Assembly: GCF_003711265.1 (NCBI RefSeq)
Contig: NZ_CP024634.1
Location: 1,550,001-1,614,000 of the forward strand
Direction: 5' to 3'
Source of the DNA: Bathymodiolus thermophilus thioautotrophic gill symbiont
GTDB lineage: Bacteria; Pseudomonadota; Gammaproteobacteria; PS1; Pseudothioglobaceae
Length of the DNA stretch: 64,000 bases
Shown here: positions 52,914 through 60,720 of the stretch, in pieces
How positions within the stretch are numbered: position 1 is the stretch's first letter
How the letters are laid out: every line of letters begins with the position of its first letter
Notes under the pieces: generated by a model
Told to the model about the DNA's origin: nothing
Seen by the model: the letters and a program-made list of their open reading frames with translations, nothing else
Database searches by the model: none
Made by a program: the position numbers and the translations under genes

Positions 52914-55817
52914 TTAATTATTTTCACCAGTAATTTGGACTGTAGTAGCTTCATTAATACCAGTACCCACTACTCTAACTGGATCTTCAACGGCAGATTC
53001 ACAGATGTAAGTAAGTGGATTCTTATCTGTAAACTCAGCAGTTGCTCCAAGAATAGAGTTTTCCCAACCTGAATACAGCATAAATACTTGCTGGTCACAG
53101 TTCAAGATATTCATATCTTGAAGGGAGTAAGCAGAGTTAGGATATTCTGCGTCAAACATGTTCCAAGCCTTAAGTGGAAACGCATTAGCATTAATATCAG
53201 CATTATGAAGCGCACCTACATACTCTTCCAAGGTAAAACTACCGTTGTTTTCAGCAGCTTGTTCAGTCATTCTAGCCTTCTGTGCAGCAGTAAGACTAAC
53301 ATCTAAAACTGCACAACCGCCATTCAAAGTAAAGGCTTTGTCTTTATCCTTGCTTAACTCCTCAGTTATCTGCTCGGTATTGTGATTATTGAAGATAGCA
53401 GTAGTAAAGAACGGCTCATTATATTCACAAGCACTTCCACCTTCCTTCGGGGTAAAGACATGAGCAGCACCTGGGTAGTTGTATAGGGCAAATAGTAGTT
53501 TAGTTAAGCGCCTTGCTTTAGCATCACCTAAGTATTTCCAACTGGCATTCTTACGCACATTTTTTGAATCCTTCTGTGCATTGCGTTGTGAAACTTCCTT
53601 CTCCGCTAGGGATTGAGCAGCCTCAAGATTACTTGTATGGTTATCAGCCACTGTGTAAGCAGCATTAGCAGCGCTTGAGTAGGCGGTAGCACTACTATTC
53701 GTACCATCAGAATAATGCATAGCTGCATCCTCTTTATGTCCATTTGCACTGTCACGAGAAGTAGTAGTTACTCCATAACCCTCTGAGGCGGCCCAAGTAG
53801 CAAGCGCCTTGCTTTTTGCCACTTTAGCACCAGCTTTAGCAGTGTTTGCCATGTTCTTAAAGTGCTTAACATTGGCTTCAACTTCATTGGAGTCAATTTT
53901 AGTATCTGTGAGTTCTCTTGCTTTTATAGCATTAGTAACAAATAACACAGCGTCTTTAACACTTATTGCCGCCTCCGACGCCTCTTTCGCAATAAATTTT
54001 TGCATTTCAGCTACCTTATCCCAAGCATGGGTGGCGGAGGTGTAAGCGTTAATCACATACTTCTTAGCAGTTTGCTTATGAGCGTTTAAAATTGAGTCTT
54101 CTCCAATTACACTATCTACCAAAGTCTTTGTAGCTTGTGCTTTAGCAGTGGATTCTTCCGCTTTATTCTTAGCAACAGATAGTGCACTACCATCAACTGC
54201 AAGGTTTGCAGTTTCAGCTGCCTCTGATGTGAACTTAGCTTCTATAAGTGCCGTAGGAGTACTTACTGTAACAGCGTAATGATTAGCAATAACGCCTATA
54301 ATTCCCACTATAGATTCCCAATAATTTTTGGCTTCTTCGCTAAGATGTTTAATATCATCAATAAGGGGTGAGTTATCGCCATGACTATGTGAATCCGCAA
54401 GCTTGGCGGCTTCATAAGCACTCTTGGCAGCGCTCTTGGCAGTTTCTGCTATTGCTTGAGCAGTTGTTGCTATTTTTTTATACCCCTCAATGTCTTCTAA
54501 GTTTGTAGAAAACAGAACTGATTTTTTAGCAGATATTGCTATTGCTTTAGCACTCTTAGCAGCATTCATAGCAGTTGTTGCTTTTGCCTTGTGATCGCCA
54601 ATAACTTCCGTCGCTTTCAAGTTATTAAACAAAGTTTCAACAGAATTCTTCAATAAATCTGCCGCCTTATACCACTCTAAGGCACCAACAGAAGCTTCTG
54701 AAAGAATGTTTAGCGTTCCATGGGGCTTAGTATAAGCGTCTTTAGCCGCCGCAACATCGTCAGAATTTTCGCCACTTTCAGCTGTATTGCTAGCACTTTC
54801 AGCCGCATCTTTAGCCAATAAGGCTTTGCTTACCTGAGTAGTTATAATATTAAGTTTTGTTTGAATGTTTGCCGATGTTGTCTCGTTGTTCGCTTTGGTA
54901 GCAGTACTTAATGCAAGCTTATAGGCTATCCACGCTTCTTTCCTTTTAGACTGGGCTTTAAGCATACTACGGTGGGTACTGGTTCCAGTACTCCAATTGC
55001 TAATTATTGTGTTCGCTGAGTTTTTTATTGCTAACGCCTTTAAGACTAATTGCTTTGCCCCTTCATTGCCTGTTTCAGCATTATCATAGGATTTGGTGGC
55101 TTCAGCAGTATTAGTCTGTGCAATCGAAAAATCACTATCACTAGCGGTTGTTGGAACGCCTAAGGCAGTAGATTCTGCACTTGCATCCTTCACGATAGTT
55201 GCGGCTACTATGGCGATATTATAGGCTTTTTCAACCTTATCATACAAATCGCTGGCATCTTGCTGTGTGATCGCTGAAACTATTTTTCCAGCTTCCGTTT
55301 CTACCTCAGCAACTGCATGTGCAACTTGCGCCCTTGCATTCTTGGCAATAATCTTTCGAATGTAGGTATAAATGTTAAAGTAGGAAATTTTTGCCGCTTT
55401 AGCAGAAACTTTAGCAGCGTCCATTGCAGTTTTAGAATCCTCTACAGTGTCCACATCAGAACCATCTTGGTCTGCAAGCTCAACTGCTTGATCATGGGCA
55501 TCTTTTGCGGTAGCTACTTCCTTTTCAGCTGCCTTCATTGCACTTGCTGCTTCCGCTTGGTGTGTGGCAGTTGTATCGTCTATTGTTATTACATTCCCAG
55601 CTGAAAAAGAAGCCTTAACAATACTATATTTATCGGCTGCTTTTTCAGCTGCTTTTTCTGCATTGCCTCTAGCTGTCTCCGCTGCTGCACTAGCTTCTGT
55701 TACTACTTTATACACAGGTGCGGTATTCCCGCTAGTATCAGGATCAGATGATCCACCACATCCTGCTAAGGATGCTAGCGCTGTTAGTAGCACCGTTATT
55801 TTTGTTAATTGCTTCAT
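52914..55817 (-). CDS. Large Ala-rich surface lipoprotein (967 aa), paralogue 2
   Basis: Lipoprotein signal with lipobox LAGC (residues 17-20) followed by GGSSDPDTSG. The body (about 35-750) is Ala/Lys/Thr-rich and predicted helical. The C-terminal part repeats the Cys pattern of its paralogues: GGSACEYN, ELSKDKDKAFTLNGGCAVL, ILNCDQQVFMLYSGWENSI and PLTYICE, ending with VVGTGINEAT. AAGGAAAAAA precedes the ATG. Probably co-transcribed with the 535-aa secreted-protein gene 67 bases downstream. The body of its helices diverges strongly from paralogue 1, while the C-terminus is conserved. Not matched to a known family. Confidence 0.86.
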   Translation of the reverse strand: MKQLTKITVLLTALASLAGCGGSSDPDTSGNTAPVYKVVTEASAAAETARGNAEKAAEKAADKYSIVKASFSAGNVITIDDTTATHQAEAASAMKAAEKEVATAKDAHDQAVELADQDGSDVDTVEDSKTAMDAAKVSAKAAKISYFNIYTYIRKIIAKNARAQVAHAVAEVETEAGKIVSAITQQDASDLYDKVEKAYNIAIVAATIVKDASAESTALGVPTTASDSDFSIAQTNTAEATKSYDNAETGNEGAKQLVLKALAIKNSANTIISNWSTGTSTHRSMLKAQSKRKEAWIAYKLALSTATKANNETTSANIQTKLNIITTQVSKALLAKDAAESASNTAESGENSDDVAAAKDAYTKPHGTLNILSEASVGALEWYKAADLLKNSVETLFNNLKATEVIGDHKAKATTAMNAAKSAKAIAISAKKSVLFSTNLEDIEGYKKIATTAQAIAETAKSAAKSAYEAAKLADSHSHGDNSPLIDDIKHLSEEAKNYWESIVGIIGVIANHYAVTVSTPTALIEAKFTSEAAETANLAVDGSALSVAKNKAEESTAKAQATKTLVDSVIGEDSILNAHKQTAKKYVINAYTSATHAWDKVAEMQKFIAKEASEAAISVKDAVLFVTNAIKARELTDTKIDSNEVEANVKHFKNMANTAKAGAKVAKSKALATWAASEGYGVTTTSRDSANGHKEDAAMHYSDGTNSSATAYSSAANAAYTVADNHTSNLEAAQSLAEKEVSQRNAQKDSKNVRKNASWKYLGDAKARRLTKLLFALYNYPGAAHVFTPKEGGSACEYNEPFFTTAIFNNHNTEQITEELSKDKDKAFTLNGGCAVLDVSLTAAQKARMTEQAAENNGSFTLEEYVGALHNADINANAFPLKAWNMFDAEYPNSAYSLQDMNILNCDQQVFMLYSGWENSILGATAEFTDKNPLTYICESAVEDPVRVVGTGINEATTVQITGENN

Positions 55818-55901
55818 GGTATTTTTTCCTTTTTTTTAGTTTGTCCCCTGATTTTAATCTTAAGGCTTGGCAGGGGCATAAGATTCAAATTCTTACACCC
55901 T

Positions 55902-55923
55902 TAAACCCTCAATTAAGAGGGTT
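55902..55923 (-). terminator. Hairpin of the array family, after a gene remnant
   Basis: AAACCCTC-AATTAA-GAGGGTTT: a compensated variant of the common hairpin (paired C/G change in both arms). It lies between the lipoprotein start and the remnant at 55930-56065. Confidence 0.55.
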
Positions 55924-55929
55924 TGGTTA

Positions 55930-56065
55930 AAATTCAAATTGTATAAGGATGGTATTAAAGGGTGCCATCTGAGTCACAGAAACTCTAAATACTTTTGTAT
56001 TGCCTAATGAGAAGATTGCATTCTTGTTTGGCAAATGTATTTACCGATGCCTATTTCTTCACAAT
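55930..56065 (-). pseudogene. Degraded 3' end of a secreted GYWKYP-domain gene
   Basis: The segment aligns with the last part of the secreted-protein genes (GCCATCTGAGTCACAGAAACT, GCCTAATGAGAA, GTTTGGCAAATGTATTTACC) in the same order as at 42980-43070, but no open frame remains. The upstream part of the gene is gone. Confidence 0.65.
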
Positions 56066-56710
56066 TGCGTCACTATATTGCTATTTATTTCTTAATTCTG
56101 CATCTTTTTATTTTTAGGCGACTTGCTAAAAATACACCTATATGCTTTATTATATCATAAGAAAATCAACTCGTTGAGTCTATCGTTTTAATATTCTAAT
56201 AATGATAAGGAGTATCAATTACACCGCCTATACTCGTTGTTCTAAGTGCAATATCCCACCCCTCATTTACCACTAAATACTTAGTTTACTATTGAGACTA
56301 ATCTTTTTAATTGTATCGTTATCATATTGCCATGGGTAAATCCTTTGGGCGGTTTTTTGTTGTTCGTATAATTCTGCAAAGGTGTGTGTAATGTTGCATG
56401 AGGCATTTATACCATTTTTCAAAATAAACCGTCCGCCTTTGAAATGTTTTGGTAACTTTTGTTAAATCACTGTAAGTTCTTTGAGGTGGTATAGATGATG
56501 AATAAAAGGGCAAATTTTACTCAGTTGTATTTTTTTTAGAAGTTCTAGGCAATAGCCCTTTTGATTATTAAAGAAAATACTTTTTTTGCGATTATCCAAG
56601 GATATGGAATGTTGGTAAATATGCTTTTTACTTGTCTTGATACAAAAGCATTGAAGCGTAAATCTGTCGAAAAAGACAACGCCTCTTATTTTTCTATTTC
56701 TTACACCTCT
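56066..56710. other. Intergenic stretch with a partial foldback element
   Basis: No gene seen. About 56483-56545 (GATGATGAATAAAAGGGCAAATTTTACTC and following, given in part) matches the left half of the element at 49228-49389; the right half is not recognisable. The rest is AT-rich without evident structure. Confidence 0.4.
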
Positions 56711-56730
56711 AAACCCTCAATTAAGGGTTT
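56711..56730 (-). terminator. Hairpin after the 181-aa secreted-protein gene
   Basis: AAACCC-TCAATTAA-GGGTTT, 25 bases past the stop at 56755 on the minus strand; a shorter version of the array hairpin. Confidence 0.55.
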
Positions 56731-56754
56731 AGAAAATAGTTAAAGATTTGAGGG

Positions 56755-57300
56755 TTATTGAACTTGTTTTTCCTGAATAAGGGTTATGGTGGGGGCTGTT
56801 TCCCTGCAGGTAAGTGTAAGCACCCTTATAATTCCCAGAGAAAATGCAATATTCTCCCTTTTCTGGCAATAGTATTTACCTTTATCCGTCTCGCCTTCGT
56901 AATTAAAAACACTAGAGGTGTAACTTAGTCCACTAATACTAGGGTACTTCCAATAGCCCTGAATACCTGTTTTTTCATAAGTGGCATTAAAATCTTTTTT
57001 AGCATCAGCAACCGCTTCATTTGCTTCTTCAACCAACACATTGGCCTCATCTCTTTTATCGGTTTCCACTGTTTTCGCCGATTCCTTAGCAAGCGCTGCC
57101 GATTCCTTTGCTAACTTGTATTCAGCATTGACAGTAGCAAGGCTAGGCACATCTTTAACGGCTTCTGCGTGAGCTCTATTTGCTGCCTGCCTTGCATTAG
57201 TCGCATGGACAGAAACATCAGCTACCGCATCTGACAAAGCTTTATTTGATAACATTACAAACACCAGTAGCGTCATTATTATTTTGATAAAGTTTTTCAT
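56755..57300 (-). CDS. Short secreted protein: Ala-rich helix plus GYWKYP-type domain (181 aa)
   Basis: Signal peptide MKNFIKIIMTLLVFVMLSNK with likely cleavage after ALS or SDA. Residues 25-110 form an Ala/Glu/Lys-rich helix resembling the lipoprotein bodies (ARQAANRAHAEAVKD). The C-terminal domain is GYWKYPSISGL...KGKYYCQ...FSLGIIRVLTLTC. The beta-rich domains of its larger paralogues are absent, so this is the minimal form of the secreted partner. AGGAAAA precedes the ATG. It lies 127 bases downstream of the lipoprotein at 57428, with a hairpin between. Function unknown. Confidence 0.83.
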   Translation of the reverse strand: MKNFIKIIMTLLVFVMLSNKALSDAVADVSVHATNARQAANRAHAEAVKDVPSLATVNAEYKLAKESAALAKESAKTVETDKRDEANVLVEEANEAVADAKKDFNATYEKTGIQGYWKYPSISGLSYTSSVFNYEGETDKGKYYCQKRENIAFSLGIIRVLTLTCRETAPTITLIQEKQVQ

Positions 57301-57380
57301 ATTGTTTTCCTATTTGTTTAGTCTCCCCATCCCAGATTTTTCTGGAATGTAGGGTGCAAGATCCTACTTATTACATCCTT

Positions 57381-57402
57381 AAACCCCCAATTAAGGGGGG
57401 GG
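57381..57402 (-). terminator. Hairpin after the third lipoprotein gene
   Basis: AAACCCCC-AATTAA-GGGGGGGGG, 26 bases past the stop at 57428 on the minus strand; the 3' arm carries a G run longer than in the other copies. Confidence 0.5.
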
Positions 57403-57427
57403 GTAAGGACTAACTAAAGATTCTTTT

Positions 57428-60022
57428 TTATGGGTTTACTCCAGAACTCTTATTGTTCTCATAATCAATACCTGTACCCTGAGTAGTTACACTGCCATCG
57501 GTGAAAGAGGCAGTTACCTTGCCATCACGATCATGAACTCCACAAATGTATGTGAATGGCTTTAAGTCTGATGCCTCAGTTATGCCATTTTCCCAACCTG
57601 AGTGCAGCATAAATACTTGTTGACTGCACTTCAGTATATCAAGGTCAGCAGCAACAACAACATTAGCACCAGAAGTCAATCCTGCATTAAGAATTCTTAC
57701 AATTTTTGAGGAGAAGGCAATATCGGATTCGGCAGAATCAACATTAGTACGATCCTCAACAACAAAAGTCTTTAGCGTATCATTGGAGTCTTCACTAACA
57801 ATGGTGGCAATGACAGCCTTCTGTTCAGCAGTAAGGCTAATCTTTATCTCTCCACAAGGTTCACGCGTAATGGAAAATTTCCTACCCTCATCTTTTGACA
57901 ATTCCTGCGCCATTTGTTGAGTATGAAAATCACGCTCTTCACCCGCTGCTAGCGGTGGGTTTCTTGTAAATAAAAAGCCACAATCATTAGTGCCTCCAGG
58001 GGTTGGCACATAAGTTACTATTGGTGTGCCTGCTGCTGGATTTTTTTTGTTATACAAAGCAAATAACAACTTAGTAAGGTTTCTTGCTCTTTCTTGATAC
58101 AAGAATATCCATTTATTTGCTTTTATAGCAATTTGTGCAGTGTGCGCATCGTTATATTGCGCCTCTTTCTTGACTGCTGTGGATTGGGCAGACTCAAGAT
58201 TTTTTGCGTAAGTATCGGCTTGAGTGTAAGCATCCTTAGCCTTTTCCGTGTAGGCAGTAGTGTTTTCATTAGTATTATTAAAATAAGCAGATGCTGCTGA
58301 AGTTTTCCATGCTTTTATGCCTTCCCTAACGCCATAACCTGCTGAGTCAGTATAAGCATTAGCAGCATTTGTCTTTGCAAGTCCAGCAATTAACTTTGCA
58401 TTGACTGTTACCCCTGTAAAGTGCTTAACATTAGAGTTAATTCCATTGGTATCGACGCTATTATCTGTGCGATTTCTTGCTTCTGTAGCATTAGTTGTGG
58501 CACGCACAGTATCTTTGTATGTTGCCGCTTTCACTGATGCAAACCTTGCAATATCTCTTTGCATTTCAGCTATCTTAGCCCAGGCATGAGCAGCTGAGGT
58601 GTAAGCATTTATCACATAGGCATTAGCATCATTCTTATGAACGCCTGCTGGAACTAAGTTAGCCGCTCTCTTTGTTTCAGCTGCCTTAACAGTTGTGGCA
58701 TTAGCGGCATCTATTGCCCCTTGCTGCGTGCTGATAGTAGTAAAACTGAAGTTTTTAACTGCAGCTTCCTCTGATGCGGCCTTAGCATCGTTAAGAGCCT
58801 GGGGTTTATCAAGATAAAGCAGGTGGTTAGCAATCTCTTCAAGTTTACCCTTAGTGTCATTCCAAAATTTAGTTGCTTCTGTGGCTGCTTGATTTGCAGC
58901 AGTTACATATTGATCGTCAAGGTCATTATTTTTGGCAGTGTTAGCGGATAATGCAGCGGTTAAAGCATTGTCCTTTGCGGTTTTTGCATCAGCCACTAAA
59001 CCATTAACAACTGTTTGTTTTTCTACAACAAATGCCATGACAGTTGAACTTAGCGCTGCAGTGGTTGCGGTAACTGCAGCATCATAAGCGACTTTTGCAT
59101 TGTTTCGTGCGGTAACCGCTGTATTTTTATGACGCTCAGAATCAGATACTAGAGGAAAATTATCAGCAGATATTTTAGCGGCATCCATTGATTGTTTCGC
59201 CTTCGCTACCCAATGTTTAGCACCTTTTTTAGCTTCTTCGCCTTCGTCTTTTTCATAATAGTCTTTGGTTGCGCTAACATTGGAACGGGCAACACTATAA
59301 GCCTCATCATTGGCATCCCCATTCTCTTTTGTCAGTAAAGTGTTGGCTTCAGTATAAGCAACCTCTACTTTGTTAAAGGCAGTGGTTGCCTCTTCCCAAG
59401 CGGTTTTTGCATTAGAAAATGCTGTGGTTGCAGCTGTTTTAGAGGTAGCAACGGAGGCTTCAGTTTCTGCGGTAGTAGCAGTAGCGGCTTTGTCTTTTGT
59501 AATTAACCACTGATCCCCTGCAGTAAGCTTGCGAATGGTGGTAAAAATATTATAATAAACAACTTTTACTTTTTTTGCCCCTGCAACTGCTTTAACATAC
59601 GATGCGTTTGCAACAGTAGCTGCTTGCCTTTCAACTGTAGCCTGCGCTTTCAAATCTGAATCATCAAGAGCTTCATTTGATGCGGTTTCTGCTGTAATGG
59701 CAAAGGTATTAGCAGATTCCTGAGCGTCATTGGCAAGGATTGTCTGTCTTGTTGCCTCATTAAAAGCATTCCTTGCTGTTGCCTCTTGATTATTACTACC
59801 TTTGGTCAATGTATCTAAGTCTATACTATTTACAATAACTATTTGGGCTTCCACTTCCTTAAAGGCTTTTTCTGCATTAACACTCTCTTTAACTGCCGCA
59901 CTTATTGTTTGATTAACATCTCCAGCCTGATCGGCATCTTCAGCGCTTCCGCCACTACTACCACAACCTGTTAATGACATTAAACTCATTAATATAACTA
60001 TTGATTTCGTTAATTTTTTCAT
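57428..60022 (-). CDS. Large Ala-rich surface lipoprotein (864 aa), paralogue 3
   Basis: The start is placed at ATG 60022 (AAGGAA 7 bases upstream); the longer frame to 60064 would put 14 residues before a perfect lipoprotein signal. Lipobox LTGC followed by GSSGGSAED. The body is Ala/Thr/Lys/Asn-rich helix. The C-terminal part keeps the family pattern in divergent form: NDCGFLF, ELSKDEGRKFSI, EPCGEIKISLTAEQK, ILKCSQQVFMLHSGWENGI and PFTYICG, then TQGTGIDYE. First gene of the pair with the 181-aa secreted protein. It is the most divergent of the three lipoproteins, which suggests an older duplication. Confidence 0.85.
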   Translation of the reverse strand: MKKLTKSIVILMSLMSLTGCGSSGGSAEDADQAGDVNQTISAAVKESVNAEKAFKEVEAQIVIVNSIDLDTLTKGSNNQEATARNAFNEATRQTILANDAQESANTFAITAETASNEALDDSDLKAQATVERQAATVANASYVKAVAGAKKVKVVYYNIFTTIRKLTAGDQWLITKDKAATATTAETEASVATSKTAATTAFSNAKTAWEEATTAFNKVEVAYTEANTLLTKENGDANDEAYSVARSNVSATKDYYEKDEGEEAKKGAKHWVAKAKQSMDAAKISADNFPLVSDSERHKNTAVTARNNAKVAYDAAVTATTAALSSTVMAFVVEKQTVVNGLVADAKTAKDNALTAALSANTAKNNDLDDQYVTAANQAATEATKFWNDTKGKLEEIANHLLYLDKPQALNDAKAASEEAAVKNFSFTTISTQQGAIDAANATTVKAAETKRAANLVPAGVHKNDANAYVINAYTSAAHAWAKIAEMQRDIARFASVKAATYKDTVRATTNATEARNRTDNSVDTNGINSNVKHFTGVTVNAKLIAGLAKTNAANAYTDSAGYGVREGIKAWKTSAASAYFNNTNENTTAYTEKAKDAYTQADTYAKNLESAQSTAVKKEAQYNDAHTAQIAIKANKWIFLYQERARNLTKLLFALYNKKNPAAGTPIVTYVPTPGGTNDCGFLFTRNPPLAAGEERDFHTQQMAQELSKDEGRKFSITREPCGEIKISLTAEQKAVIATIVSEDSNDTLKTFVVEDRTNVDSAESDIAFSSKIVRILNAGLTSGANVVVAADLDILKCSQQVFMLHSGWENGITEASDLKPFTYICGVHDRDGKVTASFTDGSVTTQGTGIDYENNKSSGVNP

Positions 60023-60065
60023 AATTGCATTCCTTAAGTTAAAATTGTCATACCTTGACACCAAG

Positions 60066-60087
60066 AAACCCCGAATTAATGGGGGTT
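60066..60087. repeat. Array-type hairpin upstream of third lipoprotein
   Basis: AAACCCCG-AATTAAT-GGGGGTT. No minus-strand gene ends here now, so it is probably the leftover terminator of a lost upstream unit. Confidence 0.45.
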
Positions 60088-60227
60088 AAGAGTTAAGAGG
60101 TATAAGGATATCTAAGTGTGGAATTTTGTAACAATCATTGCAAAAAAATTATAAATAGGAAGTCCTCGCGTTACATTATTATAGCATAAATACCCCCCCT
60201 GAACTCATCTATTTAATCTTTTAACGC

Positions 60228-60440
60228 GAGACCTTTGTATGAATGTGGAAAATTAGCAAAATTCAATTTACGACTAATCACCCAAATTTTACTACCATCA
60301 CTTAGGCGATTTATTTTTGAAAACGCTATAAGGCGGAGTTTGCACCTTTAGCAATCGTCAATATAGGCAATTTTATATTCCCAGAAGGGCGGTTGGTTGT
60401 GCGATAAAAAGGAGTTTTCCACATTTGCTCTTTGGGCTTT
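60228..60440. mobile_element. Diverged foldback-type element
   Basis: Left end GAGACCTTTGTATGAATGTG matches the termini of the 60517 element; the right end reads AGTTTTCCACATTTGCTC, roughly inverse of the left. The interior differs. Boundaries are approximate. Confidence 0.4.
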
Positions 60441-60516
60441 TGATGATGACTTTTGGAGTGAGTGGTTTTATTTTTTGAGTTTTAGAGTTTTTTTTAAAAA
60501 AATAAATGTATAATTA

Positions 60517-60678
60517 GAGGTCTTTGCATAAATGTGGATGATTAGCAAAATTCAATTTTTGCCCACTTGGTGATTTTCTTAAACCTTGTCCTAGCAGGAC
60601 TAAGGCTGGGTTTAAAAAATTACCAAGTGGGTGAAAAGTGGATTCTTGATGATTATTCATATTTTATGCAAAGGTCTC
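60517..60678. mobile_element. Foldback MITE-like element upstream of the 871-aa gene
   Basis: 162 bp, from GAGGTCTTTGCATAAATGTG to TTTTATGCAAAGGTCTC, nearly fully palindromic about GTCCTAGCAGGAC, flanked by AATTA on both sides (60512-60516, 60679-60683). It ends 42 bases before the ATG at 60721 and so lies in the promoter or leader region of that gene. Closest relative is the element at 42713-42873. Confidence 0.85.
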
Positions 60679-60720
60679 AATTAATTTTTTTTTATAAATA
60701 ACAAGTAACAAGGAAAGAAT

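Noticed and set aside
42900..57400. Repeated AAACCCCC...GGGGGTTT palindromes as a CRISPR array
   Set aside because: Units are kilobases apart, lie at gene ends and have no uniform spacers or cas genes.
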